Positions 44,220 through 53,430 of a stretch of DNA of 64,000 nucleotides are shown one piece after another. A program made the position numbers and the translations under genes. Source of the stretch: Streptomyces violaceusniger (lineage in GTDB: Bacteria; Actinomycetota; Actinomycetes; Streptomycetales; Streptomycetaceae); assembly GCA_005405945.1 (NCBI GenBank), contig BJHW01000001.1, forward strand, positions 5,270,001 through 5,334,000, written 5' to 3'. Positions within the stretch are counted from its first letter, which is position 1; every line of letters begins with the position of its first letter. A model generated the notes under the pieces. It searched no databases, was not told the origin of the DNA, and saw nothing but the letters and a program-made list of their open reading frames with translations.

Positions 44220-45221
44220 ATGAGAGGTGTGAGGACTGGTGAAGCACAGATCATCGCGCGGGTGCGGGCCGGCGACACCGAGGCGTATGCCGAGCTGGTG
44301 CGGGCCCATGCGCCGATCGCGCACCGCACCGCCCGGCTGCTCGGGGCGGGCGCGGATGCCGAGGATGTGGTGCAGGACGCCTTTGTGAAGGCGTATCTCG
44401 CGCTCGGGCGGTTCCGGAGCGAGGCGGCGTTCCGGCCCTGGCTGCTGCGGATCGTCGCCCATGAGACGAGTAACGCGGTGCGCTCGGCGCGCCGCAGGCG
44501 CACGGCGGCGGACCGGGAGGGGGCGCTGCTGGCCGGAGCCGAGCCGGTGATACCGGAGTCGGCCGATCCGGCGGCCGTGGCGCTGGCGGGCGAGCGGCGG
44601 GCGCGGCTGCTGGCCGCGCTGGAGGAACTGAGCGAGCCGCAGCGGCGGGTGGTGATCTACCGCTATCTGCTGGATCTGGACGAGGGGGAGACCGCGCAGG
44701 CGCTGGGCTGGCCGCGCGGCACGGTGAAATCGCGGCTGAGCCGCGCCCTGAGACGGCTGGAGCGGCTGCTGGGGCCGTCGGAGACGTCGGAGACCGAGAG
44801 GGAGACGGCCGATGAGATGGAGTGGGGAGGCGAAGGAGATGGCCGAGGAAGGGCTGCCCGGAGAGCTGCGGGCGCTCGGACGGGGCCGGGGATACCGCCG
44901 TCCGGCGGACCGCCGCGGCACGGCGGGTCGCGGGCGGGCGGCATGGAGCCGGAGGACGGCATGGAGCCGGAGGACGGCGCGCTCCCGGGGGCGTCGGAGG
45001 ACGGCATCCCGCCGGAGGGCGGGGAGACGCTGGTCGAGCGGGTGCTCGCCCGGATCGTGGGCCTGCCGGTGCCGGTGGCCGACGACGACCGGATCCGGGA
45101 GGAGCAGTGGTGGCGGCCGCTGCCCGGCCTGGAGGCCGGGCAGGGCCCCGCGCCGGGGGTCAGCCGGTCGGCAGACCGGGCGCCGGGTAGGCCGCCATCA
45201 GCTCGGACACCTCGGCCCTGA
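44220..45221 (+). CDS. ECF-type sigma factor with read-through into an anti-sigma-like frame
   Basis: Residues 1-190 are a complete ECF sigma factor: YAELVRAHAPIAHRTARLLG, EDVVQDAFVKAYLAL and FRPWLLRIVAHETSNAVRS in region 2, and LSEPQRRVVIYRYLLDLDEG with AQALGWPRGTVKSRLSRALR in region 4. The tail to 45221 is unusual and overlaps the end of glyA by 62 bp. An overlapping frame starting near 44839 reads MAEEGLPGELRALGRG, like a short anti-sigma N-terminus. Its likely continuation (GETLVERVLARIVGLPVPVA) lies in the sigma frame, so one base is probably missing near 44881-44892. Confidence 0.8.
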   Translation: MRGVRTGEAQIIARVRAGDTEAYAELVRAHAPIAHRTARLLGAGADAEDVVQDAFVKAYLALGRFRSEAAFRPWLLRIVAHETSNAVRSARRRRTAADREGALLAGAEPVIPESADPAAVALAGERRARLLAALEELSEPQRRVVIYRYLLDLDEGETAQALGWPRGTVKSRLSRALRRLERLLGPSETSETERETADEMEWGGEGDGRGRAARRAAGARTGPGIPPSGGPPRHGGSRAGGMEPEDGMEPEDGALPGASEDGIPPEGGETLVERVLARIVGLPVPVADDDRIREEQWWRPLPGLEAGQGPAPGVSRSADRAPGRPPSARTPRP

Positions 45222-46431
45222 TCTTGATGAGGGCGCCCTCGTCACCGCCCTTCGCGGCGGTCACCCCGCGGTCGATCCAGTCGGCCACGGCGGGCATGTG
45301 CCCGGTGGACAGACCGCGCGAGGTGAGGGAGGGGGTGCCGATCCGGATGCCGGAGGGGTCGAAGGGCTTGCGCGGGTCGTAGGGCACGGTGTTGTAGTTC
45401 ACCACGATCCCGGCCTGGTCCAGGGCCTTGGCCGCGACCTTGCCCGGCACCTCCTTGGGCGTCAGGTCCATCAGGATCAGATGGTTGTCGGTGCCGCCGG
45501 AGACCAGATCGAAGCCGCGGGCGAGCAGTTCCTCGGCGAGCGCCTTGGCGTTGGCGACCACGGCCCGGGCGTAGTCACGGAAGGCGGGCTGGGCGGCCTC
45601 ATGCAGGGCCACCGCGATGGCGGCGGTGGTCTGGTTGTGCGGACCGCCCTGGAGCCCGGGGAAGACGGCCTTGTCGAGGGCCTTGGCATGGGTCTCGCGC
45701 GACATCAGCATCGCGCCGCGCGGACCCCGGAGCGTCTTATGGGTGGTGGTGGAGATGACATCGGCGTACGGGACGGGCGAGGGGTGGACGCCGCCCGCGA
45801 TCAGACCGGCGATATGCGCGATATCGGCCACGAGCACCGCGTCCACCTCGCGAGCGATCTCCGCGAAGGCGGCGAAGTCGATCGTGCGGGGCACCGCCGT
45901 GCCACCGCAGAAGATCAGCTTGGGCCGCTCCTTGCGGGCCAGCTGGCGCACCTGGTCGAAGTCGATCGCGCCGGTGTCCTGCCGCACCCCGTACTGGACG
46001 CCGCGGAACCAGGCGCCGGTGGCGGAGACGCCCCAGCCGTGGGTGAGATGACCGCCCATGGGCAGTGACATGCCCATCACGGTGTCACCCGGCCGGGCGA
46101 AGGCCAGATAGACCGCGAGGTTGGCGGGCGAGCCGGAGTAGGGCTGGACATTGGCGTGCTCGGCGCCGAAGACGGCCTTGGCCCGGTTGATCGCCAGGGT
46201 CTCCACCTGGTCGATGACCTGCTGGCCCTCGTAGTAGCGGCGGCCCGCGTAGCCCTCGCTGTACTTGTTCTGCAGCACCGTCCCGGAGGCCTCCAGGACG
46301 GCGGCGGAGACATAGTTCTCGCTCGGGATCAGGCGCAGGGTCTCGGACTGCAGCAGCTCCTCGGAGCCGACGAGGGAGGCGAGTTCGGGGTCGGCGGCGA
46401 GAAGGGCGGGATGGGACAGGGGCAGGCTCAT
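45160..46431 (-). CDS. glyA: Serine hydroxymethyltransferase
   Basis: 423 residues from ATG 46431 behind CCGGAGGA at 6-nt spacing. Motifs: RLIPSENYVS, the Tyr/Glu of NKYSEGYAGRRYYEG, and the PLP lysine in STTTHKTLRGPRGAM. It converts serine and tetrahydrofolate to glycine and methylene-THF. The start region faces rocD with about 170 bp between. Confidence 0.95.
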   Translation of the reverse strand: MSLPLSHPALLAADPELASLVGSEELLQSETLRLIPSENYVSAAVLEASGTVLQNKYSEGYAGRRYYEGQQVIDQVETLAINRAKAVFGAEHANVQPYSGSPANLAVYLAFARPGDTVMGMSLPMGGHLTHGWGVSATGAWFRGVQYGVRQDTGAIDFDQVRQLARKERPKLIFCGGTAVPRTIDFAAFAEIAREVDAVLVADIAHIAGLIAGGVHPSPVPYADVISTTTHKTLRGPRGAMLMSRETHAKALDKAVFPGLQGGPHNQTTAAIAVALHEAAQPAFRDYARAVVANAKALAEELLARGFDLVSGGTDNHLILMDLTPKEVPGKVAAKALDQAGIVVNYNTVPYDPRKPFDPSGIRIGTPSLTSRGLSTGHMPAVADWIDRGVTAAKGGDEGALIKIRAEVSELMAAYPAPGLPTG

Positions 46432-46600
46432 CGAGTCCTCCGGGGCGATCGGTGACGGTCCGGTCGTGTCCCGGGGTGCCCAGGCGGGCGGCACCTCGTG
46501 GCGCTGTGGCCGCGCATCGCTTCATCGTGGTCGGTTCCACGCTCGGCTCGCCAGTCACGATGCGCACCCCCACTCTAGCTAGTGAGACAAGGAGGACAAG

Positions 46601-47820
46601 ATGGGACCGGGACGTCCCTCGGAGCGGGCCATCGCCGCCGCCGAGGCCCATGGCGCGCACAACTACCGTCCGCTGCCGGTCGTCGTCGCGTCCGCCGAAG
46701 GCGCCTGGATGACCGATGTGGAGGGCCGCCGCTATCTGGATCTGCTCGCCGGATACTCGGCGCTCAACTTCGGGCACCGCAACCGCCGGCTGATCGAGGC
46801 CGCCAAGGCCCAGCTGGACCGGGTCACCCTCACCTCCCGCGCGTTCCACCACGACCGCTTCGGCGCCTTCTGCTCCGAGCTGGCCGAGCTGTGCGGCATG
46901 GAGATGGTGCTGCCCATGAACACGGGCGCGGAGGCGGTGGAGACGGCCGTCAAGACCGCCCGCAAATGGGGCTATCGGATCAAGGGCGTCCCGGACGGCC
47001 GGGCCAGGATCATCGCCGCCGGGAACAACTTCCACGGCCGGACGACCACCCTGATCAGCTTCTCCACCGACCCGGAGGCCCGCGCCGACCACGGCCCGTT
47101 CACCCCGGGGTTCTCGATCGTGCCGTACGGGGATCTGGCGGCGATGGCGGCGGCGCTCGACGCCGCGCCCGAGGAGACGGTCGCCGTGCTGCTGGAGCCG
47201 ATCCAGGGCGAGGCGGGGTGGTGGTGCCGCCGCCCGGCTATCTGGCCGGTGTCCGGGAGCTGACCCGGGAGCGGAACGTGCTGTTCATCGCCGATGAGAT
47301 CCAGTCGGGCCTCGGCCGCACCGGCACCACCTTCGCCTGTGAGCACGAGGGCGTGGTCCCCGATGTCTATGTGCTGGGCAAGGCGCTGGGCGGCGGGGTG
47401 GTGCCGGTGTCGGCGGTGGTGTCCTCCCGCGAGGTGCTGGGGGTGCACCGCCCCGGGGAGCACGGCTCCACCTTCGGCGGCTCACCGCTCGCCTGCGCGG
47501 TCGCCCTGGAGGTCATCGCGATGGTGCGGACCGGGGAGTTCCAGCGCCACTCGGCCACGCTGGGCGGGCTGCTCCACCGGGAGCTGGGGCTGCTGCGCGG
47601 AAAGGGGGTCCAGGAGGTGCGCGGCCGGGGGCTGTGGGCGGGGGTGGACATCGACCCGTCGCGGGGCACCGGGCGGCAGGTCTCCGAGCGGCTGATGGAC
47701 CGCGGAGTGCTGGTCAAGGACACCCATGGCGCCACGATCCGGATCGCCCCGCCCCTGGTGATCAGCGAGGAGGATCTGGAGTGGGCGCTGGATCAGCTGA
47801 GGTCGGTGCTGGCCGAATGA
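46601..47820 (+). pseudogene. rocD: Ornithine aminotransferase, one frame break
   Basis: A near-perfect AAGGAGG precedes the ATG. Frame one covers AHNYRPLPVVVASAEG, GAEAVETAVKTARKWGY and FHGRTTTLISFS up to LLEPIQGEAG. Frame two continues VVVPPPGYLAGVREL, the PLP-site LFIADEIQSGLGRTG and VLGKALGGGVVPVSAV with the Schiff-base Lys. One missing G in the run at 47215-47218 joins them into about 406 residues, full length for RocD, which makes glutamate semialdehyde from ornithine. It is most likely intact in the organism. Confidence 0.88.
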
Positions 47821-47831
47821 TCCGGTGTCGC

Positions 47832-49019
47832 TCAGAGGATGACATGCGGGACGAAGCGCGCGTACTCGTCCGTCACCAGCCCCGCCGACTCGCGGATGCC
47901 GAGCCCCGCCGACTCGCCCTCGACCACCCAGGTGCCGAGCACCACGCGGTTGCCGTCGAAGTCGGGCAGCGGCGCCAGTTCCTGGTAGCAGCACGGCTCG
48001 TCGCGTACGACGGGCTCCTCGCCCGGCGGATGCACGGTGACTCCGGCGCCCTCACGGCCCAGCAGCGGTTTGGCCACATAGCCGGTGGTATGGGCCAGCT
48101 CCCGGGGGCCGTCGAGGTAGGCGGGCAGCAGATGGGGGTGGTCCGGGAAGAGCTCCCACAACACGGCCAGCAGCGCCTTGTTGGACAGCAGCATCTTCCA
48201 GGCTGGTTCGATCCACAGGGTGGATCCGGTGCCGCCCCCGTTGTCCAGCGTGTCCAGCACATGCGGGCCGAACCGGTCGGTGGCCAGCCACTCCCAGGGG
48301 TAGAGCTTGAAGCAGCTCCGGATGAAGCGGAACCGCTTGTCCACGAAGCGGCCCGACAGCCGTTCCCAGCCGATGTCCTCCATGGAGATCGCCTCGGTCC
48401 TCAGCCCGGCCTGCTCGGCCGTCTCGCGGAGGTAGGCCACCGTCATCAGGTCCTCGCCCAGCTCGTCCCCGGCCGAATGGGCGAAGTACAGGGGCGTCCC
48501 CGGCGGCAGCAGCGCCGCCTGGGCGCGCCAGGCGTCCACCAGCCGTTCATGGAGGGAGTTCCACTGGTCGGCGCCCGGGAAGCGGTCCTCCATCCAGAAC
48601 CACTGCGCGCTGGCCGCCTCCACCAGCGAGGTGGGTGTGTCGGCGTTGTACTCCAGCAGCTTCGCCGGGCCCGACTCACCGTCGTAGCGCAGGTCGAACC
48701 GGCCGTAGACGCTGGGCTGTTCGGCCCTGCGGTGCCAGGACTCGGCGATCAGCCCGGCCAGCCGCGGATCGTCGATGCCCAGGTCGGCGAAGCGGCCGGT
48801 CTCGACGATATGGGCGGCGGCGGCCAGCGACATCCGGTGCAGCTCCTCGACGACCTCCTCCAGCGCCTCGACCTCGGGCAGCGAGAAGGCGTAGTAGGCG
48901 CTCTCGTCCCAGTAGGGGCGCAGCGAGCCGTCCGGGTAGCGGGTCAGCGGATAGATGACCCCCTGCTCCTCCACCGTGGCCTGCCAGTCGGGGCGGGGGT
49001 CGATGGTGTGGCGCTTCAT
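47832..49019 (-). CDS. Glutathionylspermidine synthase-like ATP-grasp protein
   Basis: 395 residues matching the C-terminal synthetase half of GspS and the E. coli YgiC/YjfC proteins: WDESAYYAFSLPEVEALE, RFDLRYDGESGPAKLLEYNADTP split by the ATP-grasp fold, NKALLAVLWELFPDHPHLLP and KPLLGREGAGV. There is no amidase half. Actinobacteria lack glutathione, so the amine and acid partners must differ. It is encoded just after a small lipoprotein gene in the same direction. Confidence 0.88.
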   Translation of the reverse strand: MKRHTIDPRPDWQATVEEQGVIYPLTRYPDGSLRPYWDESAYYAFSLPEVEALEEVVEELHRMSLAAAAHIVETGRFADLGIDDPRLAGLIAESWHRRAEQPSVYGRFDLRYDGESGPAKLLEYNADTPTSLVEAASAQWFWMEDRFPGADQWNSLHERLVDAWRAQAALLPPGTPLYFAHSAGDELGEDLMTVAYLRETAEQAGLRTEAISMEDIGWERLSGRFVDKRFRFIRSCFKLYPWEWLATDRFGPHVLDTLDNGGGTGSTLWIEPAWKMLLSNKALLAVLWELFPDHPHLLPAYLDGPRELAHTTGYVAKPLLGREGAGVTVHPPGEEPVVRDEPCCYQELAPLPDFDGNRVVLGTWVVEGESAGLGIRESAGLVTDEYARFVPHVIL

Positions 49020-49034
49020 CGTGGGCCGGTCCGC

Positions 49035-49385
49035 TCAGCCGCCACCGGAGCCCGAGCAGCCGAAGCCGCCCCGGTCGGCCGCCTTGCTCTTGTCGAAGGT
49101 GCCGTAGTCCGCCCAGCGGCCGCTGACGTCGGAGTCGTAGTACCACTCGCCGTCCACGCGCGATGTGCCCCGGCTCTTCTTGCCCTTGCCGCCCGTGGTG
49201 GACGAAGAGCCCTTGCAGGCGCTGGAGTCGACGACCCGGTAGCCGTTCACCGCGTCATAGCTGTTCCGGTCCACACAGCGCTTGTCCGGTTCCGAACCAC
49301 AGGAGGTGAGCGCCGCCGCCAGCGCGCCCATACCGCCCAGGATCACCGTGCTCGACCGCAGCCGCCGCGTCGTCTTCCGTCCCAT
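49035..49385 (-). CDS. Small lipoprotein paired with the GspS-like enzyme
   Basis: 116 residues from ATG 49385. The lipobox LTSCGSEPDKRC lies near residue 28. The mature part has CVDRNSYDAVNGYRVVDSSAC, WYYDSDVSGRWADYGTFDK and a Gly/Ser/Cys end (FGCSGSGGG). E. coli ygiB (DUF1190 lipoprotein) sits next to ygiC, and this looks like the actinobacterial counterpart of that pair, although sequence identity to DUF1190 is not obvious by eye. Confidence 0.7.
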   Translation of the reverse strand: MGRKTTRRLRSSTVILGGMGALAAALTSCGSEPDKRCVDRNSYDAVNGYRVVDSSACKGSSSTTGGKGKKSRGTSRVDGEWYYDSDVSGRWADYGTFDKSKAADRGGFGCSGSGGG

Positions 49386-49410
49386 CCCCGTCTCCCCCGT
49401 TCCTCTCCCC

Positions 49411-49476
49411 CGAGGCCGTCGTCCCGCCCGAGGCCGTCGTCCCGCCCGGGGTCGTCGTCCCGCCCGAGGCCGTCCT
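49411..49476 (-). repeat. 18-bp tandem repeat upstream of the lipoprotein gene
   Basis: CGAGGCCGTCGTCCCGCC occurs at 49411-49428 and 49429-49446, with diverged copies at 49447-49464 and 49465-49476. It lies 26-90 bp upstream of the lipoprotein start, where its promoter would be expected. Confidence 0.7.
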
Positions 49477-49532
49477 CTCCCCGGGTCCCCGGGACCGCGA
49501 CCGCCCACCTTAGGGCAACGGAGGCGTGGCCT

Positions 49533-51150
49533 TCATGGCAGCACCCGGCACAGCGCCTCCAGGGCGCCCGTGAAGGCGTGGTCGGGCGGGGCGCCATAGG
49601 CGAAGACCAGCGCGTCCGGCCGCGCGTCCGGGCCCGGTCCCGGCTCGTCCGGCTCCCCCTGCTCCTGGTAGCGGTAGCGGGACAGCCCCTCCAGGGCCAG
49701 GCCCTGCCAGGCCGCGCCCTGCACCACGGACCGTTCGGTGCCCGGCGGCAGTTGGAGCACCGCGTGCAGCCCCGCCGCGATGCCCGTGACCCGCACCCGC
49801 GGGGCGCGTTCGGCGAGCGCCGCCACCAGCTGGTCGCGGCGGCGCCGGTAGCGCATCCGCATACCGCGCACATGGCGGTCGTACGCCCCGGAGTCGATGA
49901 ACTCCGCGAGCGTCAGCTGGTCCAGCGCGCCCGACTGCCACTCCCCCGTTCCCTTGACCGCCAGGAGGTCGTCCATCAGATGGTCCGGCACCACCATCCA
50001 GGCCAGCCGCAGCGCGGGCGCCAGGCTCTTACTGGCGGTGCCCAGATAGACCACATGCTCGGGGTCGAGCCCCTGGAGCGCCCCGACCGGCTGACGGTCG
50101 TAGCGGAACTCCCCGTCGTAGTCGTCCTCCAGCACCAGCCCACCCACTCGGGACGCCCAGTCGACCACGGCGGCGCGCCGGTCGGGGTGCAGCGAAACGC
50201 CGGTGGGGAACTGATGCGCCGGGGTGAGCAGGACCGTCCGCAGCCCGGCCGACCGGTCCAGCTCCGCCGTCCGCGCGCCCTGCTGATCGACCGGCAGCGG
50301 AACGGTGCGCAGCCCGGCCCCGCGCATCACGTTCCAGTGCACGTCGAGCCCGTAGGACTCCACGCCCACCTCACGGTGTCCGGCCCTCGCCCGCACCCTG
50401 CTGAGCAGGGCCAGCCCCTGGACGACCCCCGCGCAGACCACGATCCGTTCGGGCGCGGCCCGCACCCCGCGGGCGCGCGCCAGATAGTCGGCCAGGACCC
50501 GCCGCAGCTCGGGCCGTCCGGCGGGGTGGCCGTAGCCGAAGGCGTCGTTCGGCGCGGCGGTCAGGGCGCGCCGGGCCGCAGAGAGCCAGGCGGACCGGGG
50601 GAAGGCCGAGACATCGGGCTGGCCGGGCCGCAGATCGTAGGTGGGCCGGGCGGCGGCCACGGCGGCGGGCGGGGTGTGCGCGGCGGCGCGGGCTCGGGCG
50701 GTACGACGCGCCGGGCGACCCGGGTGCCCGAGCCCTGCCGGGCCGTCAGCCAGCCCTCGGCCACCAGCTCCCCATAGGCGTCGGCCACGGTGTTCCGGGC
50801 GATGCCGAGGTCGGCGGCGAGGGAGCGGGAGGAGGGCAGCCGGGTGCCCGGGGCGAGCCGCCCGCCGCGGACGGCGTCGCGCAGGGCGCGGATGAGCGCG
50901 CCCCGCACCCCGGTCCCGCCGCCCGCGGCAGATCCAGATGGAGGTCCGTCCCCGGCCCGGCCGAGCCGCCCGGATGCGCACCCGGCCCGGCCGGGCCGCC
51001 CGCCCGCTGTCCGGGCTCGGCCGCCCGCTCCCCGGCGTCGGCCCTGTGTCCGGAGCCGCCCGCCCGCTGTCCGGGGCCGCCCGCCCGCTGTCCGGGGCCG
51101 TCTGTCCGCTGTCCGGGGCCGCCGCTCGGAGTGGCCCATGAATCCGCCAT
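49533..51150 (-). pseudogene. MocR-type regulator (GntR wing fused to aminotransferase fold), two frame breaks
   Basis: Three frames succeed one another: ADSWATPSGG...DLHLDLPRAAG; then ALIRALRDAVRGGRLAPGTR and ADLGIARNTVADAYGELVAEG (winged helix); then TYDLRPGQPDVSAFPR to the end, with the PLP-binding LGTASKSLAPALRLAW. One added base near 50916-50927 and one near 50661-50690 give a complete MocR of about 539 residues, with a long repetitive N-terminal stretch. It is divergent from the AhpD-like gene, which it probably regulates with PLP as effector. Confidence 0.8.
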
Positions 51151-51189
51151 GGAAATGGACCATACCCCTGGGCCGCCCGGCCTCTAGCG
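51149..51189 (+). promoter_or_regulatory. MocR/AhpD divergent promoter
   Basis: ATGG-A-CCAT (51155-51163) is an inverted repeat preceded by a second ATGG at 51149-51152, so the TGGA core is repeated at 6-bp spacing. TAGCGT (51184-51189) is a possible -10 box 7 nt before the ATG at 51197. The gap between the two starts is only 46 bp. Confidence 0.4.
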
Positions 51190-51196
51190 TGGAGGC

Positions 51197-51748
51197 ATGA
51201 CGACCGGAACTTCCCACACGCACGGACCCCGGATGCAGTTCGCCAAGGCCGCTCCCGAGGTCTACAAGGCCATGGTCAACCTGGACGCGGCCGCCAGGAA
51301 GGGCGTCGACCCGACGCTGGCCGAGCTGGTCAAGGTCCGTGCCTCCCAGCTCAACCGCTGCGCCTTCTGCATCGACATGCACACCAAGGACGCCCGCGCG
51401 GCGGGCGAGTCCGAGGAGCGCCTCTACCTCCTCAGCGCCTGGGAGGAGGCCGACCACCTCTACACCGAGAAGGAGCAGGCCGCCCTCGCCCTGACCGAGG
51501 CCGTCACCGTCCTGACCGACGGCTTCGTCCCGGACGAGGTGTACGAGCAGGCCGCCAAGCACTTCGAGGAGCGGGAGCTGGCCCAGGTCATCGCCCTGAT
51601 CTTCACCATCAACGCCTGGAACCGGATCGGTGTGACCACCCGCATGACCCCGGCGCCTACAAGCCGACCGTGTGACCATCTGCCCCCGTCGTCGTTATTG
51701 ACGACGGGGGACCGTTATCCGACATCGGAGTCATCGCGTCACGCATGA
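51197..51748 (+). CDS. Carboxymuconolactone decarboxylase/AhpD-like protein
   Basis: The core is typical of 150-160-residue AhpD-like proteins: MQFAKAAPEVYKAMVNLDAA, the redox motif CAFCIDMHTKDAR, with CxxC plus His, and FTINAWNRIGVTTRM. As read it continues to 51748, but one missing G at 51652-51653 would give the standard ending TPGAYKPTV with a stop at 51675, before the terminator. It probably works in peroxide or alkylhydroperoxide defence or on a lactone. It is paired with the divergent MocR gene. Confidence 0.85.
   Translation: MTTGTSHTHGPRMQFAKAAPEVYKAMVNLDAAARKGVDPTLAELVKVRASQLNRCAFCIDMHTKDARAAGESEERLYLLSAWEEADHLYTEKEQAALALTEAVTVLTDGFVPDEVYEQAAKHFEERELAQVIALIFTINAWNRIGVTTRMTPAPTSRPCDHLPPSSLLTTGDRYPTSESSRHA
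51683..51710 (+). terminator. Terminator after the AhpD-like gene
   Basis: CCCCCGTCGTC (51683-51693) and GACGACGGGGG (51700-51710) form a perfect 11-bp stem with a GTTATT loop. It starts 8 bp after the corrected stop codon but lies inside the uncorrected frame, which supports the frame correction. Confidence 0.8.
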
Positions 51749-51827
51749 TGGTGACAGGCCCCCGCATGGCAGTACGGCACGAAGGCAACACAGCCAGAAG
51801 GGGGACCCGCCAATGGGAGGTCTCGTG

Positions 51828-52400
51828 ATGACGGCGCCACTGCCCGACCAAGAGTTCGTAAATCTGCTCGACATCCATGCCCAGCTGGAGCTGCCGGATG
51901 GAATGCGGGCAGAACTCATCGGGGGGGAGATCGTCATCTCACCGACGCCTGCGAATTTCCACAACTGGATCTTCAGCGAGCTGAACCTCCAGCTCGTCCG
52001 CGAGGTACCAGCGCAATGGCGCATTACCAACACCACAACGGTCTTCCTCCCCGCGACGGAAGAGAGGTTCATCCCGGACCTGCTCATCTGTGAGTCGGAA
52101 GCGCTGAAGAGCATGGAGGAGTGGCAGGTCAAGGCGGATGACGTCCTGCTCGTCGCCGAGATCACCTCGCCCTCCACACGAGCGCGCGATCTCGGGGACA
52201 AGGTCAAGGGCTACGCCCACTCCAACGTGCCGATCTATCTGCTGATCGACCCGCACCACAACGAGGGCTCCACGACCGTGTACTCCGCACCGGACGGAAA
52301 GGGCCGCTACCGGGACGAGCATCGAGCGGCGTTCGGGGAGCCGGTGACGCTCCCCGAACCGCTCGGCCTCACCCTCGACACCGCGGGCTTCCTCAAGTAA
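51828..52400 (+). CDS. Uma2-family (DUF820) restriction-endonuclease-like protein
   Basis: 190 residues from ATG 51828; GTG/ATG starts at 51813-51825 are possible. The PD-(D/E)xK-type core shows ELIGGEIVISPTPANFH, FIPDLLICE (the Asp) and LLVAEITSPSTRARDLGDK (E-x-T/S with the later Lys), then YLLIDP. Streptomyces carry many such Uma2 proteins of unknown target. It is a stand-alone gene with lower GC at its 5' end than its neighbours. Confidence 0.88.
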   Translation: MTAPLPDQEFVNLLDIHAQLELPDGMRAELIGGEIVISPTPANFHNWIFSELNLQLVREVPAQWRITNTTTVFLPATEERFIPDLLICESEALKSMEEWQVKADDVLLVAEITSPSTRARDLGDKVKGYAHSNVPIYLLIDPHHNEGSTTVYSAPDGKGRYRDEHRAAFGEPVTLPEPLGLTLDTAGFLK

Positions 52401-52431
52401 TCCGGTCTCAAGCAATCCGGTTACGCCGACC

Positions 52432-52458
52432 GCCCTGAGCGCGATCCGGGCTCAGGGC
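52432..52458. terminator. Bidirectional terminator overlapping the transporter stop codon
   Basis: GCCCTGAGC (52432-52440) pairs with GCTCAGGGC (52450-52458) around a 9-nt loop. The stop codon of the substrate-binding protein gene (52452-52454) is inside the stem. It separates convergent genes. Confidence 0.65.
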
Positions 52459-53429
52459 AGCCACTTCTTCCACACGTCCGGATGCGCCTCGACCCACTTC
52501 TTCGCGGCGTCCTGCGGCGACATCCCCTTCGAGGCGATCAACTCCGACACCTCGTTCTGGTCCTTCTTGGTCCAGTGGAACTTCTTCAGGAACGCCGCCG
52601 CCTTGCCGCCCTTCTTCGCGAAGTCCGCGTTCAGGTACTTCTGCAGCGGTGTGGTCGGGTAGGCGCAGTCGATGGTGGCGGGGTCCTTGGTGCCCTCGTC
52701 AGCGCACTTGTTCGTGTACTTGGGCAGCTTGACCTCGACCATCGGCACCTGGTTGAACAGCCACTGCGGCTCGTACCAGTACGACAGGAACGGCTTCTTC
52801 GCCTTGGCGAACTGCTTCATCTGGGTGATCTGCGCCGCCTCCGAACCCGCGAAGACGATCTGGTAGTTCAGCTTCAGGTTCTTCACCAGCGCCTTGTCAT
52901 TGGTGACATAGGACGGTGAACCGTCCAGCAGCTGGCCCTTGCCGCCGCTCTCCGCGGTCTTGAAGGTCTTCGCGTACTTGTTGAGGTTCTTCCAGTCCAG
53001 GACGTCCGGATGGGCGTCGGCGAAGTACTTCGGCACCCACCAGCCGATATGGCCGGTGACGCCGAGCCCGCCGCCCGGCACGATCGTCTTCTTGTCCTTG
53101 ACGTAGCGCTGCTCCTGGTCCGGGTGGCCCCAGTCCTCCAGGATCGCGTCCACCCGGTCCTGGCTGAGCGCGTCCCACGCCGGCACCTCGTCCACCTGGA
53201 CGGTGTCGACGCGATAGCCCAGCTCGTGCTCCAGCAGATACTGGGCGACCGCGACATTGGACTGGGCGCCGACCCACGACTGGACCGAGAGCGTGACGCT
53301 CTTGGCCCCGCCCACATTGGCGTACGGCGAGGTCTGCTTGGTCATGTCCGCCGCGCCGCAGCCGGTCGCGGTGAACACGGCCGCGACCCCGGCGGCGGCC
53401 ATCAGCAGCTGAGTGCGGGTGCGAGCCAT
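52452..53429 (-). CDS. Glycine betaine/choline ABC transporter substrate-binding lipoprotein
   Basis: 325 residues. The lipobox FTATGCG lies near residue 24. The OpuAC-type binding domain follows, with SVQSWVGAQSNVAVAQYLLE, EVPAWDALSQDRVDAILEDW and FLSYWYEPQWLFNQV. Tryptophans and tyrosines that could cage a quaternary amine are frequent. It is the last gene of the betaine operon, overlapping or abutting the permease stop. Confidence 0.9.
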   Translation of the reverse strand: MARTRTQLLMAAAGVAAVFTATGCGAADMTKQTSPYANVGGAKSVTLSVQSWVGAQSNVAVAQYLLEHELGYRVDTVQVDEVPAWDALSQDRVDAILEDWGHPDQEQRYVKDKKTIVPGGGLGVTGHIGWWVPKYFADAHPDVLDWKNLNKYAKTFKTAESGGKGQLLDGSPSYVTNDKALVKNLKLNYQIVFAGSEAAQITQMKQFAKAKKPFLSYWYEPQWLFNQVPMVEVKLPKYTNKCADEGTKDPATIDCAYPTTPLQKYLNADFAKKGGKAAAFLKKFHWTKKDQNEVSELIASKGMSPQDAAKKWVEAHPDVWKKWLP

Positions 53430-53430
53430 C

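Noticed and set aside
47215..47218. Programmed ribosomal frameshifting in rocD
   Set aside because: There is no slippery heptamer or downstream pseudoknot, and the same one-base defect occurs in many unrelated genes of the window.
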